A stretch of 64,000 nt of DNA from the NCBI RefSeq assembly GCF_003264855.1, contig NZ_NFZS01000001.1, positions 1,860,001 to 1,924,000 of the forward strand. The letters are read 5' to 3'. The DNA is from Dyella jiangningensis (GTDB lineage: Bacteria > Pseudomonadota > Gammaproteobacteria > Xanthomonadales > Rhodanobacteraceae). The notes under the pieces are model-generated. The model had not been told where the DNA came from and searched no databases. It was given only the letters and a program-made list of their open reading frames with translations. The translations under genes were made by a program, and so were the position numbers. Below, in pieces: positions 25,501-32,460 of this stretch. Numbering within the stretch: position 1 is the first letter of the stretch; each line of letters begins with the position of its first letter.

Positions 25501-26127
25501 GGCAACGGTGGCGTCGGCACCACCATCAACACGTACCAGACCAGCGGAGACAACAACAGCTCGGCCTCGGCCTCCGGCAACAACTCGACGGCGGCGGGCG
25601 GCGGTTCGGTGGCTTCGGGCAACAACAGCACGGCCGTGGGTGCGAACTCGAGCGCGACCGGCGACAACAGCGTGGCGATCGGCTCGGGTTCGGTGGCGAC
25701 CAGCGCCAACACGGTGTCGGTCGGTTCGGTCGGTCACGAACGCACCATCACCAATGTGGCCACGGGCGTGAATGCGACGGACGCAGTGAACGTGGGCCAG
25801 CTGAGCGACGCGATCGCCAACGCCAAGGACTGGTCGAAGAACTACACCGACCAGCGTTTTGAATCCGTGGATCGCGACCTCAATCGCATCGGCAATCGCG
25901 CCAACGCGGGTGTCGCATCGGCCATGGCGATGGCGAGCCTGCCGCAGGCCTACCAGCCCAACCAGAGTTCGGCGGGCGTGGCCTTCGGCACGTTCCACGG
26001 CGAGACCAGCATCGCCGTGGGCATGTCGACCGTCACCGAAAGCGGACGCTACATCTTCAAGCTCAACGCCACCACCAATACGCGTGGCGATGCCGGCGCC
26101 GGCGTCGGCGCCGGCATGGTGTGGTGA
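19585..26127 (+). CDS. YadA-type trimeric autotransporter adhesin
   Basis: 2180 residues from ATG 19585, preceded by AAGGAGA (19574-19580). It starts with the extended signal peptide of this family (ESPR: MNKIHGKVWSHQLQQLVVVS) and a late hydrophobic core ending TPSAHA, cleavage about residue 66. The passenger is built of dozens of YadA head repeats (patterns such as SVAIG, AVALG, NATAIG at about 14-16 residue spacing). Neck modules read GAERTITNVAAG then STDAINGSQL and occur several times, and KYFHANS connectors occur three times. The last 90 or so residues form the YadA membrane anchor (AGVASAMAMASLPQ to GAGMVW), which makes one 12-strand barrel per trimer. It is exported by the type Vc route and binds surfaces or host molecules. 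It lies beside a serine recombinase and an AT-rich island. Confidence 0.95.
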   Translation: MNKIHGKVWSHQLQQLVVVSELATCRRGGASEGGDVRRRSLGRLSAGIFAAMAAFGWMGWTPSAHAQTVDCSLNPFNVYSGTASCMGYQSAASGTGATALGSLAHANVLGTLAVGYNSLANAQNGISLGFQAYTAGVNSIYLGARTGPTTGALADSTIALGTDVTASGTGGISVGATSKALAGNAVAIGVSSGVDANSGNSVAIGPAAGVSKAINSVAIGSSALASTGQSVALGAFTKASGEGAAALGLGSQSLSTHATAVGWQAYATGLNAVYLGARSTGTGASAESSVAIGTDVNTAGAYAIGMGLQASASQAQAIAIGYTTHASGLASIAIGGDSTAGANASGDNATSIGTRSSATAANAAALGYDVHAIGNNSAAFGVSTSANGAGAIALGNGSAASGTNSVVLGTTTTASQVNDIAVGAVATASGGASTAIGALATASAVQALAVGDATKASGVRAAAIGPSSQALAASTVALGDTNTVAAAAGAGSIAGGHNSQVLGGLGAVALGEAQTATGNGAVAIGDPNTANGNGAVAMGSNNIAAGDAAGTTAADGAVAIGNSNQAIGQGSVALGNTSQALAAGAVAFGNAAIANHANDVALGSGSTTATAVGTPNYTIAGTTYSFAGTTPASTVSVGTSGAERTITNVAAGRISGGSTDAINGSQLYATNLALESLSNSVTADATHYYSVNDGGTQGSNFANNGALGVNSLAAGVGASTTADATNAVAIGFSSVAQGGTAVSIGGSNTAYGPGVLAMGSSNFAGRNTINTGTTTGAVALGSGNTASDAVIVSRNQLLSAGNGAVSIGQGNTATGTGSIAMGYGSAAKVTVSVGGAINWGTIAMGYQTVANSGSVALGSGANANQQSVTIGVNTKGIADVVALGSNAQGNVQSIAIGKGAQADLVTIGSQTTAASIAIGAGANVAMSVAGDIGGMVALGQGATVTRSSGIALGSSTNVSAVQGLAVGLRATTSGTNGTAVGVDSKAAGSNAVAVGNGAQANGAQSISIGTGNIVTGDNSGAFGDPNTVNGTGSYAFGNNNTVGANNAFVLGNNVTIAAGLDGSVALGNNSTVAAANPVSNIVINGTTYNFAGTSPASVVSVGAGGAERQITNVAAGQVSGSSTDAINGSQLNATNLALESLSTAVTAGATHYYSVNDGGTQGGNYANNGATGLNALAAGVDSTATADRSTALGQGTGVSVLGGVALGAGAVSDRAIAPTSGSIIVGTNLIPYNTTDRNLLGAVSVGNSTDFRQITNLADGTQDQDAVSLRQLKGAMSSFSVTPIKYFHANSAASDSAAMGAESVAIGPQTTVNGDNGIGMGNGAIVQQTAPGGTAIGQNATVNLADGVALGTNATSNGIQAMALGAGSQAAFAGSVALGAGSSTDTAVGTATGIVNGQTYNFAGTTPGSTVSVGSVGAERTITNVAAGRIDRNSTDAINGSQLFATNQAIGTVGTSVTNLGNTVTNLGTSIANSYGGSTTYDPATGTLSTSINYGGNTYSSLQQVFNQIETGGIKYFHANSNLADSLATGVNSVAVGPVSTAGADNAVSIGHGATASTNVGDVALGAGSVTGAVVQTGGGTIDSHTYSYAGAMPTSTVSVGTVGNERTITNVAAGQVNGNSTDAINGSQLFATNQAVENLSSTVTANAIHYYSVNDGGTQGGNYANNGATGVNALAAGVGSSATADSGTAVGQNSGVSVLGGVALGSGAVSDRPIAPTSGSILVGTNVVPYNTTDRNLLGAVSVGNATDFRQITNVADGTLDQDAVTLRQLKGAMSSFSVTPIKYFHANSTASDSLAAGAESVAVGPQTTVNGDNGIGMGNGAIVQQTAPGGTAIGQNATVNLADGVALGTNATSNGIQAMALGAGTQAAFAGSVALGAGSVTDGPVATTGVTLNGTAYTFAGTTPGSTVSVGAVGAERTLTNLAAGRISNISTDAINGSQLYVTNQTLEQLYSQLTNLSQTVNNLPNNNGGGNGGVGTTINTYQTSGDNNSSASASGNNSTAAGGGSVASGNNSTAVGANSSATGDNSVAIGSGSVATSANTVSVGSVGHERTITNVATGVNATDAVNVGQLSDAIANAKDWSKNYTDQRFESVDRDLNRIGNRANAGVASAMAMASLPQAYQPNQSSAGVAFGTFHGETSIAVGMSTVTESGRYIFKLNATTNTRGDAGAGVGAGMVW
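23036..25228 (+). repeat. Two long in-frame direct repeats inside the adhesin gene
   Basis: About 695 bp at 23036-23731 recur at 24533-25228, an offset of 1497 bp (499 codons). The encoded segments, from the YYSVNDGGTQGGNYANNGAT connector through KYFHANS to QAAFAGSVALGAGS, are almost identical. A third, more diverged copy of the connector starts near 21645. Recombination between copies would remove or add 499 residues without a frameshift. Confidence 0.85.
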
Positions 26128-26141
26128 GGGAGGACGCAACC

Positions 26142-26969
26142 ATGAATCGCATCGAAGGAATCCAGCACATGCACGTCTCCTTGAAAACACTGATCGCTGC
26201 TTCGCTCGCACTCGCGATGGCCGCCTGCGGCAACGTCAGCCAACAGGTGGCGAAGGACGGCGGCTCGGCCGGCGAACTGGTGTGGCCATCACCGGAAAGC
26301 GTTACGCCCATGCACAAGGGCGGCACGTTCCCGAATCTGGCGAACTTGCGCCAGGTGAAGGCCGGGTTCAACAAGCAGCAGGTGTCGGACCTCATCGGCT
26401 ATCCGCATTTCAGCGAAGGTGTGTGGGGCGTGCGCGAATGGAACTACGTGTTCCATTTTCGAAACGCCGACAACGACGACGTGATGACCTGCCAGTACAA
26501 GGTGCTGTTCGATGAAAACAAGCTCGCGCGCAGCTTCTACTGGAAGCCCGAGTCGTGCGCCGGCGTGCTGAAGGAAACCGTGCCTGCACCTTCCGTCGCC
26601 ACACCCAAGCCGCGCGTGTTTTCAGGCGATGCGCTGTTTGCGTTCGACAGTGCAGAGCTGTCGGAAGGCGGTCGCCAGGCGCTGGATGACCTGGCCGATG
26701 AACTGAACGGACAGGGCCACGCGTTTCGTGACGTTCGCATCGCAGGCTATACGGATCGGCTGGGCTCCCATGCATACAACCAGGAGCTGTCCGAACGCCG
26801 CGCGCGCGCCGTGCGGGAATACCTGGTGACCCGCGGCGTGGCGAGCAGCCTGATAACGGCCAGAGGTTATGGCGAGTCCGATCCGGTGAAGGATTGCGGG
26901 GACGAGCGGCGTGAAGCCTTGATCGCCTGCCTCGCACCCAACCGGCGTGTCGAGGTCATACTGCGGTAA
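26142..26969 (+). CDS. Lipoprotein with BamE/SmpA-like and OmpA (peptidoglycan-binding) domains
   Basis: 275 residues from ATG 26142, with GGGAGGA upstream. An alternative ATG at 26169 has AAGGAA at 8-nt spacing and gives the more usual short signal MHVSLKTLIAASLALAMAAC. Both lead to lipobox AMAAC. About residues 60-145 resemble the SmpA/OmlA fold (KAGFNKQQVSDLIGYPHFSE, VREWNYVFHF). The C-terminal OmpA domain is clear: LFAFDSAELSEGGRQALDDL, VRIAGYTDRLGSHAYNQELS, ERRARAVREYL, LITARGYGESDPV and NRRVEVILR. It should anchor to the outer membrane and grip peptidoglycan. It starts 14 bp after the adhesin stop, so it is very probably co-expressed and helps export or stabilise the trimer (inference). 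Confidence 0.88.
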   Translation: MNRIEGIQHMHVSLKTLIAASLALAMAACGNVSQQVAKDGGSAGELVWPSPESVTPMHKGGTFPNLANLRQVKAGFNKQQVSDLIGYPHFSEGVWGVREWNYVFHFRNADNDDVMTCQYKVLFDENKLARSFYWKPESCAGVLKETVPAPSVATPKPRVFSGDALFAFDSAELSEGGRQALDDLADELNGQGHAFRDVRIAGYTDRLGSHAYNQELSERRARAVREYLVTRGVASSLITARGYGESDPVKDCGDERREALIACLAPNRRVEVILR

Positions 26970-27001
26970 CACTCGTTCGCAACATCGGAAAGTCGAATGC
27001 A

Positions 27002-27036
27002 ACGGCAGGGCCCCATGATCATCCGGGCCCTGTCGT
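27002..27036. terminator. Stem-loop after adhesin/lipoprotein operon
   Basis: ACGGCAGGGCCC (27002-27013) pairs with GGGCCCTGTCGT (27025-27036) with one mismatch and an 11-nt loop. It follows the lipoprotein stop by 32 bp and has only a short T-rich tail, so termination may be partial. Confidence 0.55.
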
Positions 27037-27254
27037 TCATCTCGATTCGAACCGTGTCATGCGAACTTCGCTGTTCAGTCATCTCACGCATCCTCGCGAT
27101 GGCGCGCACCGGCGAAGGTGGCGTGACGGTCTCGCCAATGAACTGAACGAGAAACCGTATCGGCGCTGAACCAAGACATCGAGGCAGGCGCCGGGCAAGA
27201 CTTTTCCGTCCGGTCAGCGACTACTCTTGGTCCGTCCCTCGTTCTGCCGGTGTC

Positions 27255-27373
27255 GACGCATCGATGAATCGACGCGTCTGCTGGCCGCTTCGTCGAGGGG
27301 CGAAAGAGCACGACAACCAGTGCCGACGCGTGGGGTGGGGGACCACCTAGGCGATATAACGGATCGCGTTATA
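27255..27373. promoter_or_regulatory. Two dyads upstream of the methyltransferase gene
   Basis: GACGCATCGAT-GA-ATCGACGCGTC (27255-27278, one mismatch) and TATAACG-GATCG-CGTTATA (27355-27373, perfect arms) lie in the 415-bp gap before the gene. The second ends against the Shine-Dalgarno AGGAG (27373-27377) and could act as an operator or as an mRNA hairpin hiding the ribosome site. The remainder of the gap (26970-27384), apart from the terminator, shows nothing else. Confidence 0.4.
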
Positions 27374-27384
27374 GGAGCGCTGTC

Positions 27385-28071
27385 ATGAAAGAGCTGATCA
27401 AGCGGATACCGGTCATCGGTCCCGTTGCGCGCAGTGTCTACCAGCGTCTGATACATCCGGCCAAACCGTTTCATGGCTCCGAGGATTACTGGATCGCGCG
27501 CTACCGCAACGGCGGCAATTCCGGCGCGGGCTCCTATAACCGTCTCGCCGAATTCAAGGCGGAAGTGCTCAACGAGTTCGTTGCCAGCCACGACATCCGC
27601 GACGTGATCGAATTCGGTTGCGGCGACGGCAACCAATTGGCGCTCGCCCGCTATCCTTCCTATCTTGGCTTCGATGTGAGTCCGCACGCGATCGAACGTT
27701 GCACACGCCGCTTCGCCGGCGATGCCGGCAAGTCGTTCATGCTGGTGCATGACTACATGGGACAGACCGCCCAGCTCGCGCTTTCGCTGGACGTGATCTA
27801 CCACCTCACCGAAGACGAGGTGTACGAAACCTACATGCGCACCTTGTTTGGCGCGGCGCGCGATTACGTCGTGATCTATTCCTCCGACATCGACCAGCCA
27901 AACACGCCGAGCGCACACGTCCGCCACCGCCAGTTCAGTGCGTGGGTGCGCGCCAACGCGCCGGGCTGGCGCCTGCTGCGACACATACCCAACCGGCATC
28001 CCTACGCTGGCGACAACGACACGGGCTCGCTCGCCGATTTCTACATCTACGGAAAGGGCAGCGTGACCTGA
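27385..28071 (+). CDS. Class I SAM-dependent methyltransferase, substrate unknown
   Basis: 228 residues. The SAM-binding glycine motif is VIEFGCGDGNQLAL (about residues 72-85), followed by an acidic strand end in YLGFDVSPHAIERC and a motif IV-like LDVIYHLTEDEVYE. The C-terminal part resembles methyltransferases found in cell-surface polysaccharide loci, but no sugar or glycan gene is nearby here. It starts with a basic helix MKELIKRIPVIGPVARSVYQ that could touch the membrane. It stands alone, with 415 bp upstream and 119 bp downstream. The start has AGGAG 7 nt upstream. Confidence 0.8.
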   Translation: MKELIKRIPVIGPVARSVYQRLIHPAKPFHGSEDYWIARYRNGGNSGAGSYNRLAEFKAEVLNEFVASHDIRDVIEFGCGDGNQLALARYPSYLGFDVSPHAIERCTRRFAGDAGKSFMLVHDYMGQTAQLALSLDVIYHLTEDEVYETYMRTLFGAARDYVVIYSSDIDQPNTPSAHVRHRQFSAWVRANAPGWRLLRHIPNRHPYAGDNDTGSLADFYIYGKGSVT

Positions 28072-28152
28072 TCGGCTCGCCTCGCAAGCAAGGGTGACGC
28101 GGGCAGGGCGGTGCGTTGCAGCCGGGGCCTGCTTCGCGTGGAGAGCAGGGGC

Positions 28153-28184
28153 TTGACTCTGGACCTTGATCAAAGGTCTAGACT
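28153..28184 (+). promoter_or_regulatory. MerR-type promoter with 20-bp spacer and internal dyad
   Basis: -35 TTGACT (28153-28158) and -10 TAGACT (28179-28184) are separated by 20 bp, the overlong spacing typical of MerR-activated promoters. The spacer holds the dyad GACCTT-GATCA-AAGGTC (28162-28178), matching the operator style of CueR-like regulators. The -10 lies only 6 bp before the merR ATG, so the transcript should start at or next to the start codon. Confidence 0.85.
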
Positions 28185-28190
28185 TGACCC

Positions 28191-28616
28191 ATGAACACTC
28201 CCCAGACCCCCATGACCATCGGTGCCGTCGCCAAGCGCGTCGGCGTGGCGATCGACACCATCCGCTATTACGAGCGTGAAGGGCTGCTGCCTGAGCCGCT
28301 GCGGCGAGCGTCGGGTTATCGCAGCTACGACGAGGGCGCGGTGCGGCAGTTGCGCTTCATCCGGCGCGCGAAGGATCTCGGCTTCACGCTGGACGAAATC
28401 CGCGACCTGCTGGCGCTTTCCGCCGACCGCCAGCGTGGCGTGAAGGCAGTGAAGAAGCGGGCGCAGGAACGCCTGGCCGCCATCGATGAGCGTATCGCCG
28501 AGCTCACCCGCGTCCGCGACGGACTGGAGCAACTCATCGATGCCTGCCCGGGTCATGGCTCGCCGGAGCAGTGCCCGATCCTGCGTGCGCTGGCCGATCA
28601 GGAGGGTGATGCATGA
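28191..28616 (+). CDS. MerR-family heavy-metal-responsive regulator (CueR-like)
   Basis: 141 residues. The N-terminal winged helix is canonical ([20 protein letters not shown] at residues 8-27, then EREGLLPEP), followed by the dimer helix ([20 protein letters not shown]). The metal loop near the C-terminus is [13 protein letters not shown], two cysteines eight residues apart, close to the Cys-x7-Cys of CueR. It would sense Cu(I) or a similar metal and untwist its own overlong promoter, switching on itself and the ATPase whose ATG overlaps its stop codon (ATGA, 28613-28616). Because the -10 is so close, the mRNA is probably leaderless; an internal ATG at 28212 is the alternative start. Confidence 0.88.
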   Translation: MNTPQTPMTIGAVAKRVGVAIDTIRYYEREGLLPEPLRRASGYRSYDEGAVRQLRFIRRAKDLGFTLDEIRDLLALSADRQRGVKAVKKRAQERLAAIDERIAELTRVRDGLEQLIDACPGHGSPEQCPILRALADQEGDA

Positions 28617-31048
28617 GCATGGAGAAGCACGCCTGCTGCAGCGCGAAGGACGCGGCGCCCGCGCCTGCCGCGCAATCCTGCTGTGGTGGCGCATCGACGG
28701 CAGCGGGGCATGAGCAGCATCATCACGATCACGGACATCACCACGACCAGGCCGCGCATACGGTGAAGGATCCTGTTTGCGGCATGACGGTGGATCCGCA
28801 AAAGACGCCGCACAGCCTGGAGCACCGCGACCACACGTATTACTTCTGCGCACAGCGCTGCAAGGACAAGTTCCAGGTCGACCCCCAGCGTTATCTCGAA
28901 CCTCAGCCTGAACCTTCGCCCGGATTGGCCGGTGCCATCTACACCTGCCCGATGCATCCGGAAGTGCAGCAGGTCGGCCCGGGGCATTGCCCGAAATGCG
29001 GCATGGCGCTGGAACCGATGATGCCCAGCCTCGACGAGGACGACGGACACGAACTGCGCAGCATGTCGCGCCGCTTCTGGGCATTGGCGGTGTTGACCTT
29101 GCCGGTCTTCCTGCTGGCGATGGGTCCGCACCTGTTCGGTTGGCATTGGCCGTCGCCGTGGGATGGCGTGGCCGCCTGGTCCGAAGCAGCGCTCGCCACC
29201 GTGGTGGTGCTGTGGGGTGGCGCGCCGTTCTTTGCGCGCGGCTGGCGTTCGCTCAAGCCGTGGTCGCCCAATATGTACACACTGATCGCTCTGGGCACGG
29301 GTGTGGCGTGGGTCTACAGCGCGGTGGCCTTCCTGGCGCCCGCGCTGTTTCCCGAAGGCTTCCATGACATGCACGGGCGCGTGGGCGTGTATTTCGAATC
29401 GGCCGCCGTCATCGTCACCCTGGTGACGCTCGGCGATTTCCTCGAGCTGCGTGCGCGCAGGCGTACCAGTGCGGCACTCAAGGGCCTGCTGGAACTTGCC
29501 CCCAAGACCGCGCGCCGCGTGGATGCCGATGGCAGCGAGCACGATGTGCCGCTCGATGACGTGCATGGCGGCGACACATTGCGCGTGCGTCCGGGCGAAA
29601 AGGTACCGGTGGATGGCGTGGTGCTGGATGGCCGCAGCCATGTGGACGAATCGATGCTGACCGGCGAGCCGTTACCCGTCGCCAAGGGACGGGACGACCA
29701 GCTCACTGGCGGCACGCTCAACCAGGATGGCGCCCTGCTGATGCGCGCGGAAAAGGTCGGCGCGGAAACCATGCTGGCGCAGATCGTCACGCTGGTGGCG
29801 CAGGCGCAGCGCAGCAAGGCGCCGCTGCAGCGCGTGGCCGATCGCGTCGCGTCGTGGTTCGTTCCTGCAGTGGTGGCCGTGGCGGCATGGGCTTTCGCGC
29901 TGTGGGCCTGGCTGGGACCCGATCTGAAGCTGGCCTATGCACTGATCGCCGCGGTGTCGGTACTGATCATTGCGTGTCCGTGTGCGCTTGGCCTTGCCAC
30001 ACCCATCTCCATCATGGTGGCCAGCGGACGTGCCGCGCAGAACGGTGTGTTGTTCCGCGATGCGGCCGCGATCGAGGCGTTGCGCGACATCGATACGCTG
30101 GTGGTGGACAAGACCGGCACGCTCACCGAAGGCAAGCCTGCCCTGAAGGATGTGGTGAGTCTCGGCGCGTATCCGTTCGACCAGCTGCTGGCGCTCGCAG
30201 CCGCGCTGGAGAAGCCCAGCGAGCATCCCCTGGCGCGTGCGATCGTCGACGGTGCGCAGTCGCGCGGTATCCGTGCTCCGGCAGTGGAGGATTTCCGCTC
30301 GGTCACCGGTGCGGGCGTCGCGGGTTCGGTGCAGGGGCATCCCGTGGCGCTGGGCAATCGGCAGATGCTGGCGAATATGGGCATCACTGCGGATGCGTCG
30401 GCGCTCGAAAAAGCCGATGCCATGCGTGCCGAAGGCGCGACGGTGATGTTCATCGTGGTCGATGGCGCGCTGGCCGGTTTGATCGCCGTCGCCGATCGCG
30501 TGAAGGCAAGCACGCCGCAGGCGATCAGCGACCTGCACGCGGCCGGCCTGCGCATCGTGATGCTGACCGGCGACAACACCATCACCGCGAAGGCCGTGGC
30601 CGGTTCGCTCGGCATCGACGAGGTGCACGCCGACGTCTCGCCTGCCGACAAGGCCGCGGTGATCCGGTCTCTGCGGGCGGAAGGCCGTCGCGTGGCGATG
30701 GCAGGCGACGGCATCAACGATGCCCCGGCGCTCGCGGTGGCCGACGTGGGCATCGCGATGGGCGGCGGCACCGACATCGCGATGGAGAGCGCGCAGGTCA
30801 CGCTGGTGAAGGGCGAGTTGACCGCCATCGTGCGTGCGCGTGCGCTGTCGCGGGCTGCCGTGCGCAATATCCGGCAGAACCTGTTCTTCGCCTTTGTCTA
30901 CAACGCGGTGGGCGTGCCGCTGGCGGCTGGCGTGCTGTATCCGTTGTTTGGTGTGATGCTCTCGCCCATGGTGGCGGCGCTGGCGATGAGCCTGTCGTCG
31001 GTCTCGGTGGTCGGCAATGCGCTGCGCCTGCGGCGTAGCCAGCTGTGA
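28613..31048 (+). CDS. copA: P1B-type copper-exporting ATPase with YHS and heavy-metal-binding N-terminus
   Basis: 811 residues. The N-terminus is cysteine- and histidine-rich ([24 protein letters not shown]). It is followed by a YHS domain ([10 protein letters not shown] to [12 protein letters not shown], about residues 54-90) and a heavy-metal-binding box (YTCPMHPEV and [10 protein letters not shown], about 109-137). The membrane CPC motif is C455-P456-C457 in [13 protein letters not shown]. The phosphorylated aspartate is D499 in DKTGTLTEG, and the hinge is [11 protein letters not shown]. It lacks a classic N-terminal HMA (GMxCxxC) domain; the YHS and His-rich parts take its place. It pumps Cu(I), possibly Ag(I), out of the cytoplasm. 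The MerR gene upstream is in the same operon. Confidence 0.92.
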   Translation: MSMEKHACCSAKDAAPAPAAQSCCGGASTAAGHEQHHHDHGHHHDQAAHTVKDPVCGMTVDPQKTPHSLEHRDHTYYFCAQRCKDKFQVDPQRYLEPQPEPSPGLAGAIYTCPMHPEVQQVGPGHCPKCGMALEPMMPSLDEDDGHELRSMSRRFWALAVLTLPVFLLAMGPHLFGWHWPSPWDGVAAWSEAALATVVVLWGGAPFFARGWRSLKPWSPNMYTLIALGTGVAWVYSAVAFLAPALFPEGFHDMHGRVGVYFESAAVIVTLVTLGDFLELRARRRTSAALKGLLELAPKTARRVDADGSEHDVPLDDVHGGDTLRVRPGEKVPVDGVVLDGRSHVDESMLTGEPLPVAKGRDDQLTGGTLNQDGALLMRAEKVGAETMLAQIVTLVAQAQRSKAPLQRVADRVASWFVPAVVAVAAWAFALWAWLGPDLKLAYALIAAVSVLIIACPCALGLATPISIMVASGRAAQNGVLFRDAAAIEALRDIDTLVVDKTGTLTEGKPALKDVVSLGAYPFDQLLALAAALEKPSEHPLARAIVDGAQSRGIRAPAVEDFRSVTGAGVAGSVQGHPVALGNRQMLANMGITADASALEKADAMRAEGATVMFIVVDGALAGLIAVADRVKASTPQAISDLHAAGLRIVMLTGDNTITAKAVAGSLGIDEVHADVSPADKAAVIRSLRAEGRRVAMAGDGINDAPALAVADVGIAMGGGTDIAMESAQVTLVKGELTAIVRARALSRAAVRNIRQNLFFAFVYNAVGVPLAAGVLYPLFGVMLSPMVAALAMSLSSVSVVGNALRLRRSQL

Positions 31049-31112
31049 TGATTGTCACCCGCGATGATTGACGGCCAGCCCTGCCGCGCAGGCGAGGCCA
31101 TACGGAAGATGA

Positions 31113-31138
31113 CTCCCGCACCAAAGGGGTGCGGGAGG
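31113..31138 (+). promoter_or_regulatory. Hairpin overlapping the ribosome-binding site of the small downstream gene
   Basis: CTCCCGCACC (31113-31122) pairs perfectly with GGTGCGGGAG (31128-31137) around a 5-nt loop. The 3' arm contains the GGGAGG that serves as Shine-Dalgarno for the ATG at 31146. It could be a translational switch, or a terminator without a T-run after the ATPase gene. Confidence 0.5.
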
Positions 31139-31145
31139 GCATCAC

Positions 31146-31304
31146 ATGAACATCGTCAACGACACCCGCAGCACGCTTGAAAAACACCTGCCGCTGCTGC
31201 TGGGCCTGCTGGTCGCGCTGCTTGCCGGCCGCGCCTTGAAGAAAATGTTCTGGACCGCGTTTGGCATGTACTGGGCGTTGCGCGCCAGCGGCATCCATTT
31301 CTGA
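31146..31304 (+). CDS. Small single-helix membrane protein (52 residues)
   Basis: ATG 31146 has GGGAGGG at 7-nt spacing. The protein is polar at the start (MNIVNDTRSTLEKHLP), has one hydrophobic helix (LLLGLLVALLAG), a basic step (RALKK) and an aromatic tail (MFWTAFGMYWALRASGIHF). I do not recognise the family. It lies 97 bp after the copper ATPase gene on the same strand and may belong to its transcript, in which case a role as a small membrane partner is possible. The hydrophobic profile and the good Shine-Dalgarno make it likelier real than chance. Confidence 0.55.
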   Translation: MNIVNDTRSTLEKHLPLLLGLLVALLAGRALKKMFWTAFGMYWALRASGIHF

Positions 31305-31431
31305 TCCCGCCGGGCAGCTTCCGGCATCTGGCGGCCAGCCGTGGCAGCGCGCCTCGTGCGAAGGGACGGCACTGCGTCGCGGGGCAGCCATGCTTTAAGC
31401 TGTGTGACCCGATTTACCGCCGGATGCCGCC

Positions 31432-31839
31432 ATGCCGACCAGCATCGCCCTCATCGAGAGTTACTACGACGCCTTCAACCGCGGCGACTGGGAGGCCATG
31501 CTGGGCCATCTCGCCGAGGACGTGGCGCACGACATCAACCAGGGACATCGCGAGACCGGGCTGGATACGTTCCGCCGTTTCCTCGGGCGCATGAACCGCT
31601 GCTATCGCGAACGGCTGCGCGACATCAGCGTGATGGCCAACGCCGACGGCAGCCGCGTCGCGGCCGAATACGTGGTGCACGGCGAATACCTGGCCGACGA
31701 CGAAGGCCTGCCGCCGGCGCGTGGCCAGCGTTACGTGCTGCCGGGCGGCGCGTTCTTCGACATCCGCGACGGCCGCATTGCGCGTGTCACCAACTATTAC
31801 AACCTGCAGGACTGGATCGCCCAGGTGACGGGCGCCTGA
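31432..31839 (+). CDS. SnoaL-like/ketosteroid-isomerase-related protein
   Basis: 135 residues with the NTF2-like cone fold: starting helix IALIESYYDAFNRGDWEAML, then LAEDVAHDINQGHRETG, and strands ending FFDIRDGRIARVTNYYNLQDWIAQV. This is the family often annotated as ketosteroid isomerase-related protein. No isomerase Tyr/Asp pair can be assigned with certainty and the substrate is unknown. It is cytoplasmic. It forms a tight run with the acetyltransferase (3-bp gap) and folC (overlap), so these are probably one transcript. Confidence 0.82.
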   Translation: MPTSIALIESYYDAFNRGDWEAMLGHLAEDVAHDINQGHRETGLDTFRRFLGRMNRCYRERLRDISVMANADGSRVAAEYVVHGEYLADDEGLPPARGQRYVLPGGAFFDIRDGRIARVTNYYNLQDWIAQVTGA

Positions 31840-31842
31840 TCG

Positions 31843-32460
31843 ATGACCGTCCGCGTCATTGCCAGCATGGGACAAGGAGTGCGTCCGTACCTGGATGCGC
31901 TGGCACGGCTGCGCATAAGTGTGTTCCGCGACTATCCCTATCTGTACGACGGCGACATGTCGTACGAGCATCGTTACCTCGAAGCCTATGCACGCTCGCG
32001 ACGCAGCGTGTTCGTGCTGGCGCTGGATGGCGACGAAGTCGTCGGCTGCTCGACCGGCATCCCGTTGGCGGACGAGGTGGCGGCTATCCAGCAGCCTTTC
32101 GTGGAGCGAGGCATGTTGCTCAACGAAGTGTTCTACTTCGGCGAATCGGTGTTGCTGCCGGCGTACCGCGGGCAGGGCATCGGCCATCGCTTCTTCGACC
32201 TGCGCGAATCGCATGCGCGGCACCAGGGTGGTTTCCGCTGGACGGCATTCTGCGCGGTGGAGCGCGCGCCGAACGACCCCCGACGCCCACTCGATCACCG
32301 CGCCAATGACCCGTTCTGGACCAAGCGCGGCTACCGGCGCCAGGACGACATGTTCTGCACGCTGGACTGGACCGAGATCGACGCGGTGGAGCCCTCGGCT
32401 CATCGCCTGCGTTTCTGGCTGCGCCCCCTCAATGCCGATCTGACGAATTCCTCCGCATGA
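31843..32460 (+). CDS. GNAT-family N-acetyltransferase
   Basis: 205 residues. The acetyl-CoA-binding signature is visible in SVLLPAYRGQGIGHRFFDLR (about residues 102-121; R/Q-x-x-G-x-G/A type). It is preceded by strands VFVLALDGDEVVGCSTGIPL and followed by RWTAFCAVERAPND and a C-terminal aromatic segment (FWTKRGYRRQDDMFCTLDW). It transfers an acetyl group to an amine, but the acceptor cannot be deduced. The stop codon overlaps the folC ATG by four bases. Confidence 0.85.
   Translation: MTVRVIASMGQGVRPYLDALARLRISVFRDYPYLYDGDMSYEHRYLEAYARSRRSVFVLALDGDEVVGCSTGIPLADEVAAIQQPFVERGMLLNEVFYFGESVLLPAYRGQGIGHRFFDLRESHARHQGGFRWTAFCAVERAPNDPRRPLDHRANDPFWTKRGYRRQDDMFCTLDWTEIDAVEPSAHRLRFWLRPLNADLTNSSA

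Noticed and set aside
31113-31137. Simple terminator of the copper ATPase gene
   Set aside because: No T-run follows on the plus strand and the arm contains the ribosome site of the next gene, so a translational role fits better, though termination is not excluded.
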